From the NCBI RefSeq assembly GCF_021474425.1, contig NZ_JAKEIP010000005.1:47123-111122 (forward strand): 64,000 nt of DNA. Reading direction: 5' to 3'. The stretch is from Streptomyces muensis. Lineage in GTDB: Bacteria > Actinomycetota > Actinomycetes > Streptomycetales > Streptomycetaceae. The position numbers and the translations under genes were made by a program. The notes below the pieces were generated by a model. That model ran no database searches, was not told the origin of the DNA, and saw only the letters and a list, made by a program, of their open reading frames with translations. Each line of letters opens with the position of its first letter. The first letter of the stretch is position 1. This document shows positions 7,640 to 16,335 of this stretch, in pieces.

Positions 7640-8199
7640 ACGGCACCATCTCCGTGACCGCGCTCGACCCCGACCGGGACGAGCACTACGAGGTCGACAC
7701 CCGGCCCGGCCAGCACGGCATGTACCAGGGCGTCGTCACCGGTCCGTTCGGCGCCATCGAGGGCGACCCATACGCGCTTCAGGAGCTCGGCCTGGCGCTG
7801 CTGACCGCCGCCGCGAGCGCGGATTTCGCCGCCCGCCTGCGCGTGGACCAGGCCGGCCCGCTCAACCCGCTCGAGGCCCCCACGCCCGACCTGTCCGAGC
7901 AGAGCCCCGGCCAGGCCGCCGCATACGAGGCGTGGACCAACACCACGCTCGTCTGGGGCACGGCCGGCAACGACAACGTGCCCGTCGAGCCGGGCGACTG
8001 GACCGGCGACGAGGACGGCAACGCCATCGCGCTCGTCGACGACTTCACCGACCTGCACTTCACCGACGGCTGCCTGCACGCCCGCAGCCGCTGCCGCCAC
8101 GACCACATCCACACCAAGCCCCTCAAGCACCCCGACGACCTGGCGGCGGTGCGCCGCGAGGCCGAGGAGTGCACCGGAGACGAGGACCTCACCGCATGA
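7636..8199 (+). CDS. hypothetical protein, 187 aa
   Basis: The N-terminal ~70 residues look beta-rich (TISVTALDPDRDEHYEVDTRPG) and resemble the preceding protein in its YALQELGLALL helix. A Cys/His cluster at the C-terminus (CLHARSRCRHDHIHTK) could bind a metal. The function is unknown. The start overlaps the upstream stop and its stop overlaps the next start, both by ATGA. Confidence 0.6.
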   Translation: MNGTISVTALDPDRDEHYEVDTRPGQHGMYQGVVTGPFGAIEGDPYALQELGLALLTAAASADFAARLRVDQAGPLNPLEAPTPDLSEQSPGQAAAYEAWTNTTLVWGTAGNDNVPVEPGDWTGDEDGNAIALVDDFTDLHFTDGCLHARSRCRHDHIHTKPLKHPDDLAAVRREAEECTGDEDLTA

Positions 8200-8999
8200 C
8201 CGAGAACTCCCGGACCTACCCCGCCCGGCACGCCGCCTACCTCACCGAGGTCGACGCCCGGCAGGCCGCCGCCACCGACGGCGACTGGGGTGTCTACGAC
8301 CAGGGCACGATGGTCGAGGTGGTCGCCGGCCTGCAGGAGACCGACACCGGCTACCGGTGCCGCCGTCAGATCGCCCGCCTCGACGAGGAACCGATCGACA
8401 ACATCGACGACCACGACGACTGGACCGAGGAGCAGGACTACGCGCAGCTCCTGTCCGACGGCACGTTCATGGCGCACTCCCGCACCGACGTCCCCCGCCT
8501 GCTCGACATCGTCGCCGAGCAGCACCAGCGCGCCGAGACCGCCGAGCAGACGCTGGACGCCGTCGGCGAGGTGATCGCCCCGGCCGGGCAGCCGCGCCGG
8601 GTCCCCACCGACCCGGACGCCCCCCTCGCCGAGTCGATCGCCTGGCTCGCCGACCGCGCCGAGGAGCTGGACGCCCGGCTGCAGCTGGTGCGCGAGTTCC
8701 GGATCCCGGTGAAGAACCGGCTCGGCGGGTACGCCGAGGTGACCGTCGAACGCGGCCCGGGCCCGTACGACGACCGCTGGGCCATCACCGACGGCGCCTT
8801 CACCGGCAAGCGGGCCTGGCACAAAGGCGACTGGCACTACATCAGCGACCTCGGCGCCGCCGCGGCGTACGCGCACACCATGGACGCCGCGCTCACCCTT
8901 GGCGAAGAGGTCGCCGGCCTCGAGGGGATCCGCCTCGACAAGGAGATCGAGGCGCTGCAGAACAGCCAGAGCCCTCAGCGGCCGGGCGGTGAGCAGTGA
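8196..8999 (+). CDS. hypothetical protein, 267 aa
   Basis: This acidic protein has a central coiled-coil-like helix (EQHQRAETAEQTLDAVGEV and RAEELDARLQLV) and a C-terminal beta-rich part containing TVERGPGPYDDRWAI. No catalytic motif or family is recognised. It overlaps both neighbours by 4 bases within operon A1. Confidence 0.6.
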   Translation: MTENSRTYPARHAAYLTEVDARQAAATDGDWGVYDQGTMVEVVAGLQETDTGYRCRRQIARLDEEPIDNIDDHDDWTEEQDYAQLLSDGTFMAHSRTDVPRLLDIVAEQHQRAETAEQTLDAVGEVIAPAGQPRRVPTDPDAPLAESIAWLADRAEELDARLQLVREFRIPVKNRLGGYAEVTVERGPGPYDDRWAITDGAFTGKRAWHKGDWHYISDLGAAAAYAHTMDAALTLGEEVAGLEGIRLDKEIEALQNSQSPQRPGGEQ

Positions 9000-9256
9000 C
9001 CAGCGCGACCAGCACCGCCACTGGGAGCGATCACTGGGTGCGCTTCGACCCCCAGGGCTGCGCCCAGAGTTCCTCCTACGTCGACGAGATCGGCCCGCTC
9101 GCCGAGGACGCCCACAAGCAGTTCGTCCCCAAGGTCGCCGACCGGCGCCGGGAAGCGGCCGAAGGATGGACCATGGAGCGCCTGACGAAGCAGGAGTGGC
9201 GCGAGCGTGCCCTGCCCTGCTTCCAGGGCACGTGCACCCACGGGAAGCGATCGTGA
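8996..9256 (+). CDS. hypothetical protein, 86 aa
   Basis: This GTG-started small protein has two cysteines in its C-terminus (PCFQGTCTHGK) and a charged helix ERLTKQEWRERA. No family is recognised. It is tightly coupled at both ends (GTGA overlaps) between a 267-aa unknown and a WhiB-like protein. Confidence 0.55.
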   Translation: MTSATSTATGSDHWVRFDPQGCAQSSSYVDEIGPLAEDAHKQFVPKVADRRREAAEGWTMERLTKQEWRERALPCFQGTCTHGKRS

Positions 9257-9798
9257 CGGCCGCGACCGTCGCCGTCACCCTGCCGTGCACGGACCGACTC
9301 GACGTGTGGGACGCCCTGTTCGAGGACGAGGGGTCCGAAGCCCAGGCCGCCGCCCGCCGTACGGCAGTCACGCTGTGCGCGGGCTGCCCTCAACCGTGCC
9401 CCGAGCAGGTCACCGAGGCCAGCGCCCCGCGGAAGGTGACCGAACTGGCGGAGGACTGGCTGCCCCCCTCCCGCGAGGGCCGCAGCCTGTACACCGGCAA
9501 GGAGAAGTGGCACGGCACCGCCGCCGGGGTCCCGACGCACGGCTGCTACTGCCACCGCTGCGTCACGGCGTACGAGGCCCACCGCGATCGCCACGCGCAG
9601 CGCGCCAAGGGCCAAGCCCTGAGCGTCGGACGCTCGTACGTGCCGGTCGCCGACCGGGTGCGGGTCTGGGCGACCGAAGCGGTCGCGCTCGCCCACCTCG
9701 GCCTCACCCCGGCGCAGATCGGCACCCGGCTGTACGTCACCGAGGACACCGCCGAGCAGCTGCTCGCCTACGCAGCCAGGGAGTTCACCCATGCCTGA
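9253..9798 (+). CDS. WhiB-like protein with variant cysteine spacing
   Basis: Cys12, Cys42, Cys45 and Cys49 form a C-X29-C-X2-C-X3-C pattern. WhiB (Wbl) proteins bind a 4Fe-4S cluster through four cysteines, normally with CX2CX5C at the end, so the last spacing is shorter than usual. The middle segment HGCYCHRCVTAYEAHRDR is a second Cys/His motif often seen in actinophage proteins. The C-terminus (LGLTPAQIGTRLYVTEDTAEQLL) looks like a helix-turn-helix. Wbl proteins act as transcription factors with sigma factors. It is the first of two WhiB-type genes in the operon. Confidence 0.6.
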   Translation: MTAATVAVTLPCTDRLDVWDALFEDEGSEAQAAARRTAVTLCAGCPQPCPEQVTEASAPRKVTELAEDWLPPSREGRSLYTGKEKWHGTAAGVPTHGCYCHRCVTAYEAHRDRHAQRAKGQALSVGRSYVPVADRVRVWATEAVALAHLGLTPAQIGTRLYVTEDTAEQLLAYAAREFTHA

Positions 9799-10273
9799 AC
9801 TCGCCCCGGCCGTACGCGGCCTGACGGTAAAACAGCCCTGGCCCTGGGCGCTGCTGCAGCCAGGCGGCAAGAACATCGAGAACCGGACCTGGCCCATCCC
9901 GCCCGCCCTGCTCGGCGCCACGGTGCTGCTGCACGCCGGCCAGAAGGTCGACCGCGACGCCCTGAGCGATCCGCGGATCACCGCGCTTCCCGACGTACCC
10001 GACCTCGACGACTTCGTCACTGGCGCGATCGTCGCGCACGGACGGCTGGCCGAATGCCACGAGGAGAAGGGCGGCTGCTGCGCCCCCTGGGGTGACCCCA
10101 CGGTCCTGGACCCGATCTTCCACTGGCAGATCGCCGACCTGCGCGCCATCGAGCCGATCCCCTACACCGGCTCGCTCAGCCTGTGGCACCCGCGGCCTGA
10201 CCTCGACCTCTCGTTCCTGAGCCACACACTCCCCAAGGAGGAGGACAGCCGTGTCGACGAACACCGCCATTGA
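9791..10273 (+). CDS. ASCH-domain protein
   Basis: The N-terminus LTVKQPWPWALLQPGGKNIENRTW, followed by TVLLHAG, is the characteristic ASCH-domain start. ASCH is a PUA-like fold linked to RNA binding or nucleotide processing. The 160-residue length fits a stand-alone ASCH protein. The central cysteines in EEKGGCCAPWG are not part of the usual signature. It overlaps the previous stop by 8 bases and the next start by 23, so the cluster is very compact. The exact substrate is unknown. Confidence 0.75.
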   Translation: MPELAPAVRGLTVKQPWPWALLQPGGKNIENRTWPIPPALLGATVLLHAGQKVDRDALSDPRITALPDVPDLDDFVTGAIVAHGRLAECHEEKGGCCAPWGDPTVLDPIFHWQIADLRAIEPIPYTGSLSLWHPRPDLDLSFLSHTLPKEEDSRVDEHRH

Positions 10274-11459
10274 GTGGGCGAACAAGACGTGGGGGCCCAT
10301 CATCGGCTGCACCCGAGTCTCGTCCGGCTGCGACGGCTGTTACGCGATCCGTACCGCGAACATCCGGACCTACAACCCCAACCCGAAGATCGCAGCGGCG
10401 TACGCCGGAACCGTCCACACGACCGATGGGCGCCTCGACTGGACCGGCCAGGTCAACCTGGTGGAGGACCGTCTCACCGATCCGCTGAGGTGGCGCAAGC
10501 CGCTGCGGGTGTTCGTCAACTCGCAGAGCGACCTGTTCCACGAGCAGGTTCCCGAGGAGTTCATCGCCCGCATCTTCGCGGTCATCGCCGTGACGCCCCG
10601 GCACACGTACCAGGTCCTCACCAAGCGGCACGGCCGGATGCGGTCCCTGCTCGGCAAGCGCGAGTTCTGGCAGGAAGTCGGGCGGCACGCACGCCAGGAC
10701 GCCTACCGGCACCGCGGCGCCGAGGAGTGGATCGAGGAAGGCGTCAGCGTCTGCGACCCCGCCAGCTTCGACCAGCTCCGGCAGCTGCCCAACCTCTGGC
10801 TCGGCGTGTCCGTGGAAGATCAGAAGACGGCCGACATGCGGATCCCCGCCCTCCTCGAGACCCCGGCCGCCGTACGGTGGATCAGCGCCGAACCGCTGCT
10901 CGGCCCGATCGACCTCTGCGGCCCTGTGCACCCGGACGGCGGGCGCAGGAAGCTGACCTACTGGCTCGACGGACGCCCTGGCCTGGGCGAGGGGTACACC
11001 ACGGGCACCGGCCTGGTGATGCACCCGCTCGTCACCGGCCCCCGGCTCGACTGGGTGGTCGCCGGCGGCGAGTCCGGCCCGGGCGCCCGCCCGGCGCACC
11101 CCGACTGGTTCCGCCTCCTGCGCGACCAGTGCGCCCACTCCGGGGTGCGCTACTGGTTCAAACAGTGGGGACAGTGGGGCCTCGAGGCGCCGCTGGACGG
11201 CGAGGGCCGGATCGTGCGCGGCGCCCGCGGCCAGGGCGTGACCCTCGCCAACGACGGCACGGTGTACGCCCCCGGCGACCTGGCCTACCCCGACGGCCCC
11301 CGCTACGGCGAAGCCATCCGGGCCGGGCACCAGCGGGCCAACCTCACCCAGCTCTACAGCATCGGCAAGAAGGCGGCGGGCCACGAACTCGACGGCCGCG
11401 TCCACCAGGAGTTCCCCGAGGCGCGTCCGGCGGCTGCCCGAGCGGAGGCGGGCCGATGA
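10251..11459 (+). CDS. phage Gp37/Gp68-like (DUF5131) protein
   Basis: The N-terminus TAIEWANKTWGPIIGCTRVSSGCDGCYA matches the Gp37/Gp68 family found in many phages and plasmids. Cys20, Cys27 and Cys30 (CX6CX2C) resemble a radical-SAM-like iron-sulfur site. Later conserved pieces are QVLTKR, LWLGVSVEDQ, RWISAEPLLGPI, VVAGGESGPGARP and VRYWFKQWGQW. The biochemical role is not established. It sits between the ASCH gene and a RusA-like resolvase in the A1 operon. Confidence 0.85.
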   Translation: MSTNTAIEWANKTWGPIIGCTRVSSGCDGCYAIRTANIRTYNPNPKIAAAYAGTVHTTDGRLDWTGQVNLVEDRLTDPLRWRKPLRVFVNSQSDLFHEQVPEEFIARIFAVIAVTPRHTYQVLTKRHGRMRSLLGKREFWQEVGRHARQDAYRHRGAEEWIEEGVSVCDPASFDQLRQLPNLWLGVSVEDQKTADMRIPALLETPAAVRWISAEPLLGPIDLCGPVHPDGGRRKLTYWLDGRPGLGEGYTTGTGLVMHPLVTGPRLDWVVAGGESGPGARPAHPDWFRLLRDQCAHSGVRYWFKQWGQWGLEAPLDGEGRIVRGARGQGVTLANDGTVYAPGDLAYPDGPRYGEAIRAGHQRANLTQLYSIGKKAAGHELDGRVHQEFPEARPAAARAEAGR

Positions 11460-11902
11460 CCGTGACGGAACTGACTCCCGGTCCTGCGCGCACCTGGCGC
11501 ATCGAACTGCCCACCGGGCTCACCCTGATGACCAGCAACGAGCGGCTGCACCACCTACAGCGCTCGGATCGGACCCGCGCCCTGCGGCAGGCCGCCCGCA
11601 TCGCGGCCCAGGTCGCCCGCGTGCCGCACCTCGAGCGCGCCTACGTCACCTGCTACCTGCGGGCGAAGGACCGGCGCCGCCGCGACCCGGGCAACTGGTA
11701 CCCCTCGGCGAAGGCTGCGCTCGACGGAGTCGTCGACGCCGGCGTGCTCACCGACGACGACGCCACCCGCGTCATCGGCCCCGACATGCGCCTCGGCGAG
11801 GTCCTCAAGACCGGCCCCCAACTCGTCCTCGTGGTCACGGACCTTACCCAGATGGCCCCCGACCACCTCACCCTTCTCGACCCCCTGGGAGCAGCAGCAT
11901 GA
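11456..11902 (+). CDS. RusA-like Holliday-junction resolvase
   Basis: The 148-residue protein carries the RusA core RRRDPGNWYPSAKAALDGV, then DAGVLTDDDA. The aspartates in DPGN, ALDG and TDDD correspond to the metal-binding acids of RusA. RusA-type nucleases cut four-way DNA junctions and usually belong to phages or prophages. The start overlaps the previous stop by ATGA. The N-terminal ~65 residues form a plausible beta-rich RusA fold, ending in basic residues AKDRRRR. Confidence 0.8.
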   Translation: MTVTELTPGPARTWRIELPTGLTLMTSNERLHHLQRSDRTRALRQAARIAAQVARVPHLERAYVTCYLRAKDRRRRDPGNWYPSAKAALDGVVDAGVLTDDDATRVIGPDMRLGEVLKTGPQLVLVVTDLTQMAPDHLTLLDPLGAAA

Positions 11903-12537
11903 CCCCCGCCGCCGTCCTCGCCGGCCGCCCCGCCGCGGCCAAGGGCAGCCACTGGGCGCAGCGCAGCGCCTGCCACACCACCAACGCCGACGACTTCTTC
12001 GAGCCCGGCCCGGCGGCGCAGGCCCGCGCCCGCGAGATCTGCCTGACCTGCCCGGTCCGCGTCGCGTGCCTCACCGACCGTGCCGCGGGCGGCATCGCCG
12101 AGACGGAGGGCATGGTCGGCGGCCTGGACCAGGCCCAGCGACGCGTGCTGAAGGTCGCCGAACTCATCGGTGAGCGCCCCGACTTGGAGCGCGCCGAGCA
12201 GCTCCTCTCGCCGAGCTGGCGCTACCGGCTGCACAAGCTGCGCAACGGCGGTCACGCGCCGCGGCGGATGGCGGAGATCCTCACCGGCGAGGGCCTGACG
12301 GTGGACGCGATCACGGTGCGGGTCGCGCTGTGGTGGGTCGGGGGCAGCGGCAAGGCCCTGGCCCGGCGCGCCTCCCGGGACCGGCGCCCGCTGTGGCAGC
12401 GGCTGCGCGACGACCACGCCGACGAGATCCTGCGGCTACGCGGAAGCGGCGCCCGGCACATCGACGTCGCGGAGTACCTCGGCGTCCACGTCGGCACGTC
12501 CACGCGCGCTGTGCAGTCGCTGGAGGTGGCTGCGTGA
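11899..12537 (+). CDS. WhiB-family protein with C-terminal DNA-binding region
   Basis: Cys25, Cys48, Cys51 and Cys57 give the canonical Wbl arrangement C-X22-C-X2-C-X5-C. They are followed by GGIAETEG and MVGGLDQAQRR, which replaces the usual GVWGG turn and basic tail. Beyond about residue 80 there is an extra ~130-residue region with two likely helix-turn-helices (APRRMAEILTGEGLTVDAI and ARHIDVAEYLGVHVGTSTRAV). WhiB proteins are iron-sulfur transcription factors of actinobacteria and their phages. It overlaps the next gene by GTGA. Confidence 0.8.
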   Translation: MTPAAVLAGRPAAAKGSHWAQRSACHTTNADDFFEPGPAAQARAREICLTCPVRVACLTDRAAGGIAETEGMVGGLDQAQRRVLKVAELIGERPDLERAEQLLSPSWRYRLHKLRNGGHAPRRMAEILTGEGLTVDAITVRVALWWVGGSGKALARRASRDRRPLWQRLRDDHADEILRLRGSGARHIDVAEYLGVHVGTSTRAVQSLEVAA

Positions 12538-13469
12538 GCACGGCGACTCCCACCCGCGGGCCGGCCGAGCGGGCGGCACACGCCCGCTGGGCCGCCCGGC
12601 GGCGGCGCCTGATCGCCTACGGGCAGTGGGACCCGTTCATGCCCGCCGAGCCGGTCCGCGCACACCTGCGGGCGCTGGCCGAACTGGGCATGACGATCAA
12701 GGGCGTTGAACAGGCCCTGGGTCTTCAGCCCCAGGCGCTGCGCCACGTGACGGCCGGTACCTACGGCTACGGGCCGGGGGAGAAGGTCACCCGGGAGATC
12801 GGTGAGGCGGTCCTGGGGTTCTGGCCGAAGCTGGAGGACTTCCCCGACAGCGCCACCGTTGACCCGACCGGGACGCGGCGTCGTGTCGAGGCGCTCGCGG
12901 TCGGCGGATGGTCGCGGGCGATGCTGGCCGAGCGGGCCGGACGACCGTACTGCTCCTTCAGGAATTCGCTGAACTTCGCACGGACCTCGGTGCCGCTGGC
13001 GAAGACGGTGGTGCAGCTGTACGACGAGCTGTGGAACGAGCGTCCCGAGGACCACGGCATCCGGGCCTGGGTTGCCGAGCGGGTCCGCCGAACGGCACAG
13101 GCCGCTGGCTTTCACGGGCCGCTCGCCTGGGACGACGACCTCATCGACAACCCTTCCGCGCTGCCGCAGACCGATGCGCGGGTGTCGCTGCTCGGGCAGG
13201 GGGAGAACCTCGCGGACCGGTTCCTGCTGGGGGAGTCGGTCATCCTGGACGCCGCGTCCCGCCGGGAGGTCCTCGTCCACCTCATGGAGTGGACGGACCT
13301 GACGGTCGCGCAGGTGGCAGAGCGCCTCGAGACGACGGAGGCCGCGGTCTCCCGAGCCTGGGAGCGGGCCAAAGCCAAGGAACGGGAGGCGGGCCGCACC
13401 CCGCCGTGGCGGCGGGTGTACATCTCGCCCAGCGAACTCCTGCGGGACCAGGCGGCGAACGCCGCGTGA
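12534..13469 (+). CDS. helix-turn-helix protein, last gene of operon A1
   Basis: This 311-residue basic protein has several HTH-like segments: LRALAELGMTIKGVEQALGLQPQAL near residue 40, and LTVAQVAERLETTEAAVSRAWERAKAKE near 260, which reads like a sigma-70-type or LuxR-type HTH. The central GPLAWDDDLIDNP motif is shared with many actinophage HTH proteins that sit next to whiB genes. It is therefore probably a regulator co-encoded with the upstream WhiB protein. The GTG start overlaps the upstream stop. A terminator hairpin follows. Confidence 0.65.
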   Translation: MSTATPTRGPAERAAHARWAARRRRLIAYGQWDPFMPAEPVRAHLRALAELGMTIKGVEQALGLQPQALRHVTAGTYGYGPGEKVTREIGEAVLGFWPKLEDFPDSATVDPTGTRRRVEALAVGGWSRAMLAERAGRPYCSFRNSLNFARTSVPLAKTVVQLYDELWNERPEDHGIRAWVAERVRRTAQAAGFHGPLAWDDDLIDNPSALPQTDARVSLLGQGENLADRFLLGESVILDAASRREVLVHLMEWTDLTVAQVAERLETTEAAVSRAWERAKAKEREAGRTPPWRRVYISPSELLRDQAANAA

Positions 13470-13550
13470 GGCGGCGACGGCCGTCTGTCGGGACAGGGCG
13501 CCGGGGCCCACCCCGGTGGCCGGCCTCCCGCGACAGCAAGCTTCTGACCA

Positions 13551-13580
13551 GGGCGGTCTCCCCGCGGAGGCCGCCCTTTT
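13551..13580 (+). terminator. Rho-independent terminator of operon A1
   Basis: GGGCGGTCTCC and GGAGGCCGCCC form an 11-bp stem with one wobble or mismatch, followed by TTTT. It lies 80 bases after the last stop of the operon and 25 bases before the next class A promoter. Confidence 0.75.
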
Positions 13581-13605
13581 GCATGCCCCGAAACCCTTGG
13601 ATCTA

Positions 13606-13634
13606 TTGCTTACGTATTGGGTTTCGCGTAGTGT
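13606..13634 (+). promoter_or_regulatory. class A promoter copy A2
   Basis: TTGCTT (13606-13611), spacer ACGTATTGGGTTTCGCG (17 bp) and TAGTGT (13629-13634). A GAAACCC at 13590-13596 mirrors the GGGTTTC in the spacer. It starts the 13678-17232 operon. Confidence 0.75.
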
Positions 13635-13677
13635 CTGGGGTGCCGACAAAGACACGCGAAACACCCAAGGAGCTGGC

Positions 13678-13938
13678 ATGCAGCACGAGATGCGCCTGAT
13701 CGACACCAACGGCTACACGGTCCCCGGCGCGGTCCGCTACGGCGTACCGACCGACCAGGTCGCCTCCGTAGAGGCCGAGCTGAAGGCCCTGGCCGAGCCC
13801 GACGCCCACCAGGGCCGGGAGCTGCACCTCGCGCACGCGGCCAGCCTCACCGGGGTCAGCGCATCCAACCAGCGCGCGGCGGCCAGCCAGGTCCGCGCCA
13901 ACCGCTACGAGGTGCGGATCACCCCGCCGGTCGCCTGA
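13678..13938 (+). CDS. hypothetical protein, first gene of operon A2
   Basis: This 86-residue protein has a beta-rich N-terminus (MRLIDTNGYTVPGAVRYGV) and a helical C-terminus (HLAHAASLTGVSASNQRAAASQV). The family is not recognised. AAGGAG lies 5 bases upstream of the ATG, and the start is 44 bases after the class A -10. Confidence 0.6.
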   Translation: MQHEMRLIDTNGYTVPGAVRYGVPTDQVASVEAELKALAEPDAHQGRELHLAHAASLTGVSASNQRAAASQVRANRYEVRITPPVA

Positions 13939-13945
13939 CCGGCCC

Positions 13946-13969
13946 GGCCGGGGCCCACGGGCCCCGGCC
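13946..13969. terminator. 11-bp intergenic hairpin in operon A2
   Basis: GGCCGGGGCCC (13946-13956) pairs perfectly with 13959-13969. It separates the first and second genes of the operon and may set stepwise expression. Confidence 0.45.
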
Positions 13970-14030
13970 ACCGTACCGCCAGCCACGTCGGCACCCGCTT
14001 CACCTTCAACCCCGAGAGACGGAGACCCAC

Positions 14031-14399
14031 ATGACGGCACTGCGCACCGCCCGCGACGTCTACCCCAAGGGCACCTCGCGCCAGGTCTGCATCGCCCACA
14101 ACCGCCTGATCAAGGCCATCGAGATGGCCATGGCCCTCTACGTCGAGTTCGGCGACCAGGCCACCCCCGCCATGATCGAGCGGCTCACCGCCGAGGACTT
14201 CACGCGCGCCGCCCGCACCGCCGGGGTGAACCCGCCCAACAGCGACGACACCCGCGACCAGGTCCGCCTCCTGCTGAAGGTCTTCGTCGCCCTCGGCACC
14301 ACGGACGGCCCCGCCGACGCCGAGGTCGTCAGGGCCCTCCTCAACGGCCCCGGTCGCACCGAGGGCGGCCGGATCGCCCTCCTGGTCCCCATCAGCTGA
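14031..14399 (+). CDS. hypothetical protein, 122 aa
   Basis: This predominantly helical protein has segments CIAHNRLIKAIEMAMALYVEFG and DQVRLLLKVFVALG. No family or motif is recognised. A GGAGA site precedes the ATG. It lies between two strong intergenic hairpins of operon A2. Confidence 0.6.
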   Translation: MTALRTARDVYPKGTSRQVCIAHNRLIKAIEMAMALYVEFGDQATPAMIERLTAEDFTRAARTAGVNPPNSDDTRDQVRLLLKVFVALGTTDGPADAEVVRALLNGPGRTEGGRIALLVPIS

Positions 14400-14416
14400 C
14401 GGGACGTCCGCCTTCC

Positions 14417-14450
14417 CCTGGGGCCGGGCCGCATCCGGCCCGGCCCCAGG
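14417..14450. terminator. 15-bp perfect intergenic hairpin in operon A2
   Basis: The arms 14417-14431 and 14436-14450 pair perfectly around the tetraloop CATC. It is one of the longest perfect stems in the window. Confidence 0.5.
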
Positions 14451-14475
14451 CCGACCCGAAGGACCCTCTCTCCCG

Positions 14476-15267
14476 ATGTCGATCGACCGGCTCCTGCTCA
14501 CCACCGACGCCCTCGAGCCCGGGATGCGCGTCGTCTACACCGACCACGCCGGGATTCCGCTGCAGCTCACCGTCGCCGAAGTCCTCCTCGACAAGGACGT
14601 CTTCACCACCCGCGCCACCCGCTCCGTACCCGCGCTCGAGATCCCGCTCGACGACGTACGGGCCGGACGCCTCACCCGACGCCCCACCCGCACCCACACC
14701 CCGCGCATCGCCTCGGCCGACCCGGACGATCCAGCCCAGCCCGGCACCTGGTTCGTCGCCTGGTGCGCGAAGTGCGGGTGGCAGACCGTCGCCCTGGCCG
14801 TCGAGGCCGCCGCGCGCTACCAGTTCCGCCGCTTCCACCCACCACACGTCCGAAAGGCTCCGCCCATGCCTCTGCCGACCGCTGCCACGCTGCTCACCGG
14901 CCTCGCCGCCAACGCGCTGTTGGAGTTCGAAGCCGAAGTCGACCCCGCGACGCTCGAGGCGGTCACCACGCACGAGGGAGCCCGCATCACCTTCGCCTCG
15001 AGCGGCGACCCGGCCACCGACCGGGGCCTGGTCGAGCAGATCAACGGCGAGCTGTGCCTCAGCCGGGATCCCAGACTCGACAACCTGGCGGTGGTCGTCC
15101 GCCCCAGCGACGACGACGCCACCCTGGCCGCCGCCGCCAACTCCCTGCGCCACCTCGCCACCCTCCTGGACCGAGCCGCCGCGCCCACCGACCAGGACCC
15201 GCCCGCGCAGATGGACCGGGCCACCGCGCTGCGCTTCGCCGAGAACGTCCTCAGCAGCGTCGGCTGA
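14476..15267 (+). CDS. hypothetical protein, 263 aa, two-part
   Basis: The protein has two different halves. Residues about 1-125 look beta-rich, with a CAKCGW cysteine pair near 97. Residues about 133-263, starting at a Met-Pro-Leu-Pro segment, are helical and acidic. The second half could be a fused second protein: ATG 14866 follows an AAGG-containing stretch and might act as an internal start. No family is recognised. Confidence 0.55.
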   Translation: MSIDRLLLTTDALEPGMRVVYTDHAGIPLQLTVAEVLLDKDVFTTRATRSVPALEIPLDDVRAGRLTRRPTRTHTPRIASADPDDPAQPGTWFVAWCAKCGWQTVALAVEAAARYQFRRFHPPHVRKAPPMPLPTAATLLTGLAANALLEFEAEVDPATLEAVTTHEGARITFASSGDPATDRGLVEQINGELCLSRDPRLDNLAVVVRPSDDDATLAAAANSLRHLATLLDRAAAPTDQDPPAQMDRATALRFAENVLSSVG

Positions 15268-15281
15268 ACCACCCCGCCCGA

Positions 15282-15314
15282 CCGCTCCGGCCCGGCTCAC
15301 CCGGGCCGGAGCGG
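15282..15314. terminator. 14-bp perfect intergenic hairpin in operon A2
   Basis: CCGCTCCGGCCCGG (15282-15295) pairs with 15301-15314 around a short CTCAC loop, between the third and fourth genes of the operon. Confidence 0.5.
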
Positions 15315-15354
15315 CCCTCGTCCTCAACTCCCCGCGCACGAAAGGGCCATCGCC

Positions 15355-15810
15355 GTGACCACCACCAGCACCGTGACCGAACTGCGCTGGAACAAGGACG
15401 TCTACCCGCCGGTCGGGACGAACGACACCAGCTGGATCCCCTGCACGACCAGCGACGGCCAGCCCGCCGCGCTCGCCCTGGACGACCAGGAGCGCGAGGC
15501 CCTCGGCAGGCAGCTCCTCCACCTCGACGACGAAGACGACGTCGTCGACGAGCAGTTCTTTGAGCCCGAGCGCCTGTACGTCCGCAACGGCATCACCTTC
15601 CGCTGTGAGGGCATCGCCCTCTACCCGGGCACCACCGAGCCGCGCGCCTTCGGCTTCAAGCGCCACGGGCACCCGAACGCCGGATGGGCGCCGGCCACCT
15701 TCAGCGAGCGGGCCTGGCGCAGGGGCTGGGAGGACATCACCTGCCCGGAGCACGGCTACGAGTGCGCCCCGCACGCCCTGTTCGCCGACTGCCCCGCGCA
15801 TCGCCGATGA
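15355..15810 (+). CDS. hypothetical protein, 151 aa
   Basis: This GTG-started acidic protein has a compact C-terminal part containing WAPATFSERAWRRGWEDITC and a Cys/His cluster (CPEHGYECAPHALFADCPAHR) that could bind zinc. The N-terminal half contains the acidic stretch HLDDEDDVVDEQF. It is translationally coupled to the following gene by ATGA. No family is recognised. Confidence 0.6.
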   Translation: MTTTSTVTELRWNKDVYPPVGTNDTSWIPCTTSDGQPAALALDDQEREALGRQLLHLDDEDDVVDEQFFEPERLYVRNGITFRCEGIALYPGTTEPRAFGFKRHGHPNAGWAPATFSERAWRRGWEDITCPEHGYECAPHALFADCPAHRR

Positions 15811-16286
15811 CGACCGCCCTCCTTGAGCGCGCCCCCGGCCCGGCACCACCCGCCCCGCCTGCCGAGACGTACGGCCACGAACAGGCCCTGGACGCGATGC
15901 TGTACGCCGCCCGCCGGATGGGCATCGCCGCCACCGACCGGCAGGTCGCCACCCTGCTCACCGTCGCCGAACGGCACTTGCTGCCCCCGGCGCCGGCCGA
16001 CGACTTCCCGCACGGCACGATGCGCGGCTACCGCCGCCACCGCCGACGCCGGGAAGCGGCCTGCGAGTCGTGCCGGGAGGCGTGCCGCCTCGAGTCCGCC
16101 GCGCGCCGACAGCGCCGCCGTACGACGAAGCCGTGCGGCACCGAGGCCGCCTACCGCCGGCACCTCTACCACTGCGAAGAGCCGTGCCAGCCCTGCAAGG
16201 ACGCCCACGCCGCCGACGTCCGCGAGTACCGCGAGCGGGCGGCAGGGCCTGACCCGCACCCGCCACAGAAGGAGAGGACACGATGA
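15807..16286 (+). CDS. protein with two tandem Cys-rich basic motifs
   Basis: This ~159-residue protein has a duplicated motif: GYRRHRRRREAACESCREAC at about residues 71-90 and YRRHLYHCEEPCQPCKDAH at about 112-130. Each has the form G/AYRRH-n-C-X2-C-X3-A followed by a basic helix. Such motifs occur in actinophage and plasmid proteins and probably bind zinc or nucleic acid. The N-terminal ~50 residues include a Pro/Ala-rich linker. Confidence 0.6.
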   Translation: MTTALLERAPGPAPPAPPAETYGHEQALDAMLYAARRMGIAATDRQVATLLTVAERHLLPPAPADDFPHGTMRGYRRHRRRREAACESCREACRLESAARRQRRRTTKPCGTEAAYRRHLYHCEEPCQPCKDAHAADVREYRERAAGPDPHPPQKERTR

Positions 16287-16335
16287 CACCCCAGCGACCG
16301 CCCGCCTTACCGGCCCGAGCCCCGGAGCGCACCCG

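Noticed and set aside
14866..15267. A separate gene starting inside the 263-aa gene at 14476
   Set aside because: The internal ATG has only a weak upstream purine stretch and the frame is continuous, so it is noted within the larger gene rather than listed.
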